Program-made: the position numbers and the translations under genes
Notes under the pieces: model-generated
Databases searched by the model: none
Seen by the model: the letters and a program-made list of their open reading frames with translations, nothing else
What the model was told of the DNA's origin: nothing
Part shown: positions 57,773 to 64,000 of the stretch, piece by piece
Numbering within the stretch: position 1 is the stretch's first letter
Layout of the letters: each line of letters begins with the position of its first letter
From: Synechococcus sp. CBW1108
GTDB taxonomy: Bacteria; Cyanobacteriota; Cyanobacteriia; PCC-6307; Cyanobiaceae
DNA: 64,000 nt
Direction: 5' to 3'
NCBI RefSeq assembly: GCF_015840335.1
Contig: NZ_CP060395.1
Span: 2,393,277 to 2,457,276, forward strand

Positions 57773-58729
57773 ATGTCCATAACTGCACTGATTGCCGGCG
57801 TTACAGGTCAAGATGGCGCATACCTTGCCCACCATCTTTTGAGCTTGGGTTATAGAGTGGTGGGTACCAGTCGCGACGCCCACATGGCTGACAGTAGCCG
57901 GCTGGAAAGGTTGGGAATATTTGGTGATGTGGAGCTAATTTCACTTGCACCAAACGACTTCCGCAGCGTACTTAAAGTCGTGAGTAGCGTTCAACCTCAG
58001 GAGATTTATAATCTAGCAGGCCAAACCAGTGTTGGTCTTTCATTTGATCAGCCAGTTGAGTGTATTGAGTCGATCTCTGTAGCCGCACTTAACCTGTTGG
58101 AAGTAATTCGCTATCTAGGTTGCGGAATCCGATTTTTCACTGCGGGCAGCTCGGAGTGTTTCGGAGATACCGGCAAGACACCTGCATCTGAGGATACTCC
58201 GCTTAGACCTCGCAGCCCCTATGCAGTAGCTAAAGCAGCAGCATATTGGCAGGTGGCGACTTACCGAGACGCCTACGGGATGTATGCTTGCACCGGTATT
58301 CTTGCAAACCATGAATCTCCCTTGCGCCCGAGACGCTTTGTCACCCAGAAGATTATTGAAGGAGTTCAGAAAATAAAGGCTGGCGATGCTAGTCATATAC
58401 GACTTGGAAATCTTGATGTTTGGCGCGATTGGGGCTGGGCTCCGGATTACGTGCAAGCTATGCACTTGATGCTACAACCGCAACATCCTAGCGATTATTT
58501 GATTGCATCAGGTACTACTACTTCCCTTCGTCAATTCGCCCAAGAAGCATTTAATATTGCTCAACTTGATATTAATGACCACCTTGAATCAGTAGATTCG
58601 CTCAAAAGACCTGCTGATCTGGCCTATTCGGCAATAAATCCCCGGAAAATTGAGATCGACCTGGGCTGGTCTTCAAAGCGCTCAATCCATGAAATTGTCA
58701 CCAAGATGTACTTTAATAATTTATTCTGA
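57773..58729 (+). CDS. gmd: GDP-mannose 4,6-dehydratase
   Basis: 318 aa, extended SDR family. TALIAGVTGQDGAYLAHHLLSLGYRVVGTSRD binds NADP. YNLAGQTSVGLSFDQPVE, FTAGSSECFGDTG (catalytic serine/threonine and glutamate region) and SPYAVAKAAAYWQVATYRDAYGMYACTGILANHESPLRP (YxxxK) match the family. LGNLDVWRDWGWAPDYVQAM is a further signature. It makes GDP-4-keto-6-deoxymannose, precursor of GDP-fucose or GDP-rhamnose. No GDP-fucose synthase gene is adjacent in the window. Confidence 0.9.
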   Translation: MSITALIAGVTGQDGAYLAHHLLSLGYRVVGTSRDAHMADSSRLERLGIFGDVELISLAPNDFRSVLKVVSSVQPQEIYNLAGQTSVGLSFDQPVECIESISVAALNLLEVIRYLGCGIRFFTAGSSECFGDTGKTPASEDTPLRPRSPYAVAKAAAYWQVATYRDAYGMYACTGILANHESPLRPRRFVTQKIIEGVQKIKAGDASHIRLGNLDVWRDWGWAPDYVQAMHLMLQPQHPSDYLIASGTTTSLRQFAQEAFNIAQLDINDHLESVDSLKRPADLAYSAINPRKIEIDLGWSSKRSIHEIVTKMYFNNLF

Positions 58730-60989
58730 GGTCCCTAGTTTGCGATCTAAAATTTATATTCTGGCATGCCTTTATCCGATGACGCTGGCATATTAACTTC
58801 TCGGTCGTGCTTTGTCAGCTTTTCTTGAATTGATAGTGACTATTTCTTTATCCAGTATACGCTAAAGCATGCGCTGCTTTGCATTTAAACCTACAGAGTT
58901 CGTCGCTTATATAGCCCTATCCCACTAGCCATAGCGAAATTTTTGATGAGCTCAAGAAACCAAGCTTGTTGTTTTGTGGCCTCTATCTATTCCATGTTTT
59001 CAATACCGACATTCTCGCCCGCGCTCACAGCAATTATTCCGTTGCTGCAACTGGAACCTATTGCTCTAACTGTGGTGGCTAACCATTTTTACTTTTAGAT
59101 TACTGAGGCTAGATCAAGTTCTTGTGCTGTCAATTAATACGATTTCCGTTGTTTGCGGGATTTACCTATCCTTCTTTACTCCATTTAGTAGATAGTACCC
59201 AAACCCTGCGGTTAAATGATTTGACCGTTCACCAGTTGCATAATCAATCTGCGCTGGGTCTACGTTTTTGGATCTTTTATTGCCTCTGCACTTGCTGTCC
59301 ATGCAGATCATGTTGTTTACTTTCCGGTGCGCTTCCATTTGTCGGTAATTCTTGTCCATACAGGCGTCAGTCGGTGGCTGTAAGTGCGTAAACTCCATGA
59401 TCCGCGTAGACTTTGACATTTCTCTAACCGCAGTAGCGCAGGTCTTTTATCATCACATCCGGTAGATTGCCCACACTAAAGATGAATTGATCCGGCATGA
59501 GTAAGACGTGCTCAATGACCGGTTAGTGGTTTCAGCATGCCCGCTATGATCATTTGGAAGTTGCTATCGACAGCTACCTCTCCACTGTTACCATGCAAAT
59601 AGGAGCCAACGGACTCCATTAGGTCAGTTCCTTTTAGAACTCTGCCCCAGTATCCTCACATGGTTACCGCACTTCCGTTGAGTTGAGCGGGAAGGGAAGC
59701 TAACCCTTGGACCCCATCCATGCCGGCACGTTTCTGTTGCAGGCAATTTGTTGAGCTTCCTCATTGTGCAGTCGTACTTCCAGATCAGGCGGCAATATGA
59801 TTCACCAGTGTTTGATGCTGCCCGAGACGTTCTTTTCAATCCCGGCCTAAGACTTGCTGGTGGGCGTTGATCGCTTTTTCAATAGCTACCGATTGAGGCC
59901 ATGCGAACAGCTAGGCATTGCTTTTGGCAAATCGCTATGGATTCAAGGTTACGGCTGTTGCCGGCTCAGTTGCGCGTACATGCGAAAAATTATTTTTTGG
60001 GGAACTGGTTGGCGGCTCTGCCCGGTGTTGCCGAGTAACTTGATACTCTAGTGTGGGACTGCAGGATTCTACGAGTTTCCATCACTGTTCTTACAGCGCG
60101 CTATGGCTACAGAGCTACTGCGTCTACATTGCCCTCGTTAGTCTCTATACCCTGAGCCTTTGCGTAGCCACTGCTCAGACCATCTTCGCCATCGATGCCA
60201 GTGGCGAGATCCAGGCACTTTGTCAGCTTGTGGAGAGAGTGGAGGTTGACTGTGTGCTGATGTAGGCCGTCACACTGCAAGTAACCGCCCTTTCTTCTAC
60301 CTTGCCAAGCGCTGCGCCTGCCTCTTGTTTGCAGTCAAACATCGACGCCTCAAAAAGTCTAAGTGGAACACTGTTCGGGCCACCTGCGGCCGACGGTCCC
60401 CCCTTGCGCACCAGCACGCCGGAGATTAAGCGGTGCCATTACATCACTGGAGTATTTGCTTGGCAGCACCACCCTAATTACCTTCGAAGCTAAAGCATTC
60501 GAGAGGTCTAACCGCAAGACGTGCCATTCCATTGTCTCGAGTCTCCGCACTGAAGTATTGGCCCTAATCAAAGCCATTTGCCAGCTCTTGTCAATCGTGA
60601 AAAGCTAGCACCGGTAACTGATGTCCCTCTGTTTTGCGCAGCAATGCATGTGTCCAAAGCTGGTCAGTTAACCAAATATGGCAAAGTAGTTCCAGAAGAA
60701 GTCCTCAAAATTGTTTATTAGTAATTTATATATTCAGTTCATAATTCTAAAACTTGGAGATCTAGTATTTGCTTTTACTTAAGATGGCTATGTAAGACAA
60801 GTTGATCACTTGACTCACCTTGTACCATCTATGTCCTGTTTCAATTTGATGTCTCTAAACTCTCTTATCCACTACCTCAAGATCTAGTATTCCTCAAGCT
60901 CTTGGAAAATCTTTCTTGATATATCGAATATATATTTTACACTTGTTTAGTTTGCTACGCTTTAACCCCTCACATTGAACGCTTCTCAA
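58730..60989. other. Gene-poor decayed region
   Basis: About 2.3 kb with no intact gene. Between about 60100 and 60610 a patchwork of frames (AQTIFAIDASGEIQALCQLVERVEVDCVLM, then LFAVKHRRLKKS) gives a weak impression of an ISAs1/IS4-like transposase in advanced decay. The rest shows nothing recognisable. Confidence 0.5.
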
Positions 60990-61069
60990 GGGCACCTCGA
61001 AAAATACGACCAGCCCTTGCGTTGAGGCGACAATAGCTTATAATTTGGATAGTTAATTGCATACCTGGT

Positions 61070-62103
61070 ATGGGCCAGAGAGGCTTCTGGGACGAGCAGC
61101 AGAGGGTTGAAAAGCTCAAAACTAAAAAACCTGTTCTTGAGCGACTTTCCCAGTCGATTCCTTGGGAATCATTTCGCCCACTGCTCGAAAGAGGTTATGC
61201 GCAAGAGCGGAAAAGCAATGCTGGTCGGCGGAGAATTGATCCTCTGATCCTCTTCAAAATGCTGGTGCTCCAACAGCTTTTCAATTTGAGCGATGATGAC
61301 ACTGAGTTCCAGGTAAATGATCGCCGTTCTTTTGAAGAGTTTGTTGGCTTAGGCGTAATGAACGATATTCCCGATGCTACTACTATCGCCTTTTTTAGAG
61401 AAAGGCTTCGTAAGGCTGGGGTAATCGAAGAGCTGTTTGAAAAGTTTGAGGCCTATCTCCGGTCCCAAGGCCTCGAAGCCCGTGGCGGGCAGATAATTGA
61501 TGCAACGTTGGTTCCAGTGCCACGGCAGCGGAATAGCAGAGAAGACAACAAGGAGATTAAAGAGAATCGCATGCCTGAAGGATGGGACGAAAACCCAAAT
61601 CGATTGCAGCAAAAGGACTTAGATGCGCGTGGGTTAAAAAGAACGGCATCAATCACTATGGCTACAAGAACAGTATCTGTATCGACGTTGAACATGGATT
61701 TATCAGACGCTATGCCGTGACACCGGCCAATATCCATGACAGTCAGATGCTGCCGATGCTCCTCGATCCTGAGAACACAGATGATTATGTTTGGGCAGAT
61801 TCTGCCTTTGCAGGCGAGCGCTTTGAAGACCTACTGGATCTTGGCGGTTTTGAAAGTTGCATTCACGAAAAAGGCAGCCGCAATCACCCGCTAAGCGACG
61901 CAGCCAAAGAGCGAAACCGTATTAAATCAGCAATTAGAGCTTGTGTGGAACATGTTTTTGGCTGCATGACCATGTCTATGGGTGGCAAGATGACTAGAAA
62001 GATTGGGCTTGAGAAAAACAAAGCATGGTGGGGTCTCAAGAATCTGACATTTAACTTCTTGCGATATCTTCTAAGAGCAAATCGTGCATTTGCACTCGCA
62101 TGA
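61070..62103 (+). pseudogene. IS5-family transposase with single-base frameshift
   Basis: ATG 61070. RRIDPLILFKMLVLQQLFNLSDDDTEFQVNDRRSFEEFVGL and GGQIIDATLVPVPRQRNSR (first Asp) are in the first frame, which ends at 61720. Near 61625-61630 (CGTGGG) one T appears lost: the second frame continues WVKKNGINHYGYKNSICID, DDYVWADSAFAGERFEDLL (second Asp) and RACVEHVFGCMTMSMGG (Glu) to 62103. Everything else is preserved, so the lesion is recent or an assembly error. Confidence 0.88.
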
Positions 62104-62172
62104 GTAATAATTTTCATGAGGCTGCCTGATTCAATTTAGTCGTTTTGTTGTGCAAATTATTAGATCGTTTGG

Positions 62173-62192
62173 CGCCGCAAGGCGTTTTTTTT
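62173..62192 (+). terminator. Rho-independent terminator after the IS transposase
   Basis: CGCC-GCAA-GGCG followed by eight T. It lies within the right end of the IS5/IS1031-type element, 70 nt after the transposase stop, and would shield the downstream ABC gene from read-through. Confidence 0.7.
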
Positions 62193-62341
62193 GCAAGCGG
62201 CTGTAGGTGTGAAATTCTTGATTTTTCGAGGTCCCCTTAAGCTTGGTAAAAAGCTAGACCCTTTTCGCGTTTTCTTATTGTGAGTATCGTTCAGCCCACT
62301 TTGTACGCCCAACCTGCTGTAACTGCTGGTATTTAATTAAC

Positions 62342-64000
62342 ATGTTAAATATATCTTTTGCCAAGACTAAATTCTTCAAGGATTTATTGTCGCCTTGTTT
62401 TAGTAATCAACCTGCTGCCGCATTGATCAGGAAAACTGCGCGACAACAGTGGCGTCTAATTTCTACCAACCTTATAAGTTCTGTTTCTCAAGCTTTTTGT
62501 GAAGCATCCACATTAGGGGTTATTTTTTTGGCGGTTGAGGTTCTGTCGGCGCCTTCAAGCGGTTTCAATTGGAACGCAACCCCCTTGGTGGCTTGGCCGC
62601 CAGCAGTTTTTTTTCTGAATAAAATACCGGGAACATCTCTGTTTCTACTGCTTTTGGTGCTTGCAGTTCTTCTTAAGGCAATACAGGGTTTTTCTGAATA
62701 TTTTAACAATATTAGTATTTCCTACTTTAGTGCAAGATGCAGAGCTTTGATTACCGGAGAGATTCATTCTCGTGTTTTATCTTTCGACTTTCCATGCGTC
62801 AGTAAATACAAGATAGGTGATCTTGCTGACTACACCAGAGAAGGCCCCGAGGCAATAAGGATTCAGATCGAGGTCATCAGTAACCTGATAGTTGGCATCC
62901 TTCTTGCATCGACATATCTCTTTGTATTGGTTAGATTGTCGCCATGGCTGTTATTAGCCGTTTTGGTGTTGGCAACTTGCATCTCTTTTATCCAAAGTCA
63001 ATTATTGCCAAGGATCCGCGTAGGTTCTTCTAATCTCGTGCACACCCAAGTTGATGTTAGCAGCCGTCTCACTGAAGATTTTCAAGGGATTCGCCTACTT
63101 CATACCAGTGGCCAACTTGGTGTAGCAGTCAATCGCCTAAGAAGTAAAATGGCCTTGCTCGAGTTGCAGTTTCGGCAACAAGCAAGACGCTTAGCTGTTG
63201 TAGCACCAATCTCAGGTTTCCTTCCCATCTTGGCTATTGCCTTTATTGCTGGCTTTAGCGTTTTCTTGCTAGGAGACAAGACAAGTATGTTGGCTAGCCT
63301 TGTTACATTTGTCCTAGCGCTGCAACGGTTAACCCAGCGCTTGAGTATGATTGCTGGTACTTTAAATCAAAGTGCTGACAATAGTGGCAAATTAACGCGA
63401 TTGAATCAAATACTTTCTCCTATTGACAAGCAATTCCGTCGCAGTGGCGGAATCCCTTTTGTAGAGATTCGTCAGAGTATTAGCTTCAATCAGGTTGGCT
63501 TACAATACTCACCCGATTTGCCAGCTTCCCTTATTGACATTTCCTTTTCCTTGCCTAAAGGACAGACGTTAGCGCTCGTGGGACCAAGTGGAGCAGGTAA
63601 GAGCTCTATAGCTGACATGATAACCGGTCTTTATGCACCCACCAGCGGAAAAATACTTATCGATGATGTCGCCTTAGATCAGTTAGATCTAGATTCTTGG
63701 CAGCAGCGATTGGGGGTTGTTAGCCAGGATACTTTTCTTTTTAACGCTACAATAGCTGAAAATATCTCATTCGGTACATCTGGCGTAACCATGACCAAAC
63801 TTAAAGCAGCATGTGATGCAGCCCAGGCAACAGGCTTTATTGAAAGTTTGCCACTCGGTTACAATACTGTGGTAGGTGAACGGGGGTACCGCTTGAGTGG
63901 AGGTCAGCGACAACGTTTGAGTCTGGCACGGGCGATTCTTCGAGATCCAGAGCTGCTTATCCTTGACGAGGCAACGAGCGCACTTGATTCCCAAAGCGAG
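62342..64000 (+). CDS. ABC exporter (fused permease-ATPase), runs off the right edge
   Basis: ATG 62342, 553 codons without a stop to the window end. The N-terminal half has hydrophobic segments typical of a six-helix exporter domain (LGVIFLAVEVLSA, SLFLLLLVLAVLLKAI, LIVGILLASTYLFVLV, LPILAIAFIAGFSVFLLG). The ATPase domain shows Walker A VGPSGAGKSS (about residue 413), Q-loop VVSQDTFLF, signature RLSGGQRQRLSLARAIL (about 518) and Walker B LLILDEATSALDSQ. Its position in the glycan-related island suggests export of a polysaccharide intermediate (HepA/MsbA-like). The H-loop and C-terminus lie outside. Confidence 0.88.
   Translation, partial: MLNISFAKTKFFKDLLSPCFSNQPAAALIRKTARQQWRLISTNLISSVSQAFCEASTLGVIFLAVEVLSAPSSGFNWNATPLVAWPPAVFFLNKIPGTSLFLLLLVLAVLLKAIQGFSEYFNNISISYFSARCRALITGEIHSRVLSFDFPCVSKYKIGDLADYTREGPEAIRIQIEVISNLIVGILLASTYLFVLVRLSPWLLLAVLVLATCISFIQSQLLPRIRVGSSNLVHTQVDVSSRLTEDFQGIRLLHTSGQLGVAVNRLRSKMALLELQFRQQARRLAVVAPISGFLPILAIAFIAGFSVFLLGDKTSMLASLVTFVLALQRLTQRLSMIAGTLNQSADNSGKLTRLNQILSPIDKQFRRSGGIPFVEIRQSISFNQVGLQYSPDLPASLIDISFSLPKGQTLALVGPSGAGKSSIADMITGLYAPTSGKILIDDVALDQLDLDSWQQRLGVVSQDTFLFNATIAENISFGTSGVTMTKLKAACDAAQATGFIESLPLGYNTVVGERGYRLSGGQRQRLSLARAILRDPELLILDEATSALDSQSE

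Larger units (their letters stand above)
60990..62237 (+). mobile_element. IS5/IS1031-type element, about 1.25 kb
   Basis: Inverted ends GGGCACCTCGAAAAAT (left, from 60990) and ATTTTTCGAGGTCCCC (right, to 62237) match over 15 of 16 positions. TCAA precedes the left end and TTAA follows the right end; they could be a mutated 4-bp target duplication. One transposase gene lies inside. Confidence 0.8.

Overview
The window reads as the chromosome of a unicellular, GC-rich picocyanobacterium of the Cyanobium/Synechococcus type. The evidence is a PsbP-like photosystem II lipoprotein, a PAM68-type assembly factor, DUF3288 and DUF1816 proteins seen almost only in cyanobacteria, a GDT1/Mnx-type manganese transporter, and a DnaE that is neither split nor intein-containing. 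Most assignments rest on motifs recognised by eye; no database search was possible.

Layout. 1-1.3 kb: the end of an IS21-type element (istA tail, istB, terminal repeats) closed by a perfect 40-bp palindrome. 1.3-7.3 kb: an orphan, apparently N-truncated HlyD-type secretion protein with a small membrane partner, an FAD oxidoreductase, psbP, a pentapeptide protein, recR and lipA. 7.3-18 kb: an accessory stretch. A porin gene is cut by an IS5/IS1182-type element with a TTAA duplication and also carries a frameshift. Then come a J-domain protein and a GNAT-like protein, a decayed nucleotidyltransferase, a group II intron with a broken reverse transcriptase, an IS630 fragment, and a second, inverted copy of the TTAA element that itself holds a 1.7-kb IS3-type element.

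17.7-48.5 kb is mostly compact housekeeping: a methyltransferase, a yraN remnant, a PIN/AbrB toxin-antitoxin pair, a thylakoid pentapeptide protein, the Mn transporter, gap, the overlapping sdhC-sdhA-sdhB operon, umuD'C, dnaG, ruvA, rpsO, PAM68, dnaE, gatA, rlmB, mrnC, a STAS protein, carA, trpD, an ABC exporter, msrA and tRNA-Pro(GGG). Stop/start overlaps of one to a few bases are frequent.

48.5-64 kb, just downstream of the tRNA, is a gene-poor, AT-richer, decaying island. Its readable genes are an alpha-1,2-fucosyltransferase-like GT11, a GT61 glycosyltransferase, a GDP-mannose 4,6-dehydratase, and an ABC exporter running off the right edge. Together they suggest a deoxyhexose-containing surface polysaccharide locus. 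Between them lie an intact IS5 transposase gene, an IS66-type element with an 8-bp target duplication, and a frameshifted IS5/IS1031-type element.

The most unusual signal is a family of 24-26-nt sequences with a constant architecture: a 3-bp stem with a triloop, a 2-nt linker, a 4-5-bp AGCC(C)/(G)GGCT stem, then AC or AG. Five copies are visible. One introduces a stop codon into the IS66 transposase, one sits at the conserved GSY motif of a nucleotidyltransferase, two are in the group II intron, and one is in noncoding DNA. The stem sequences change in a compensating way, which suggests a very small mobile hairpin element.
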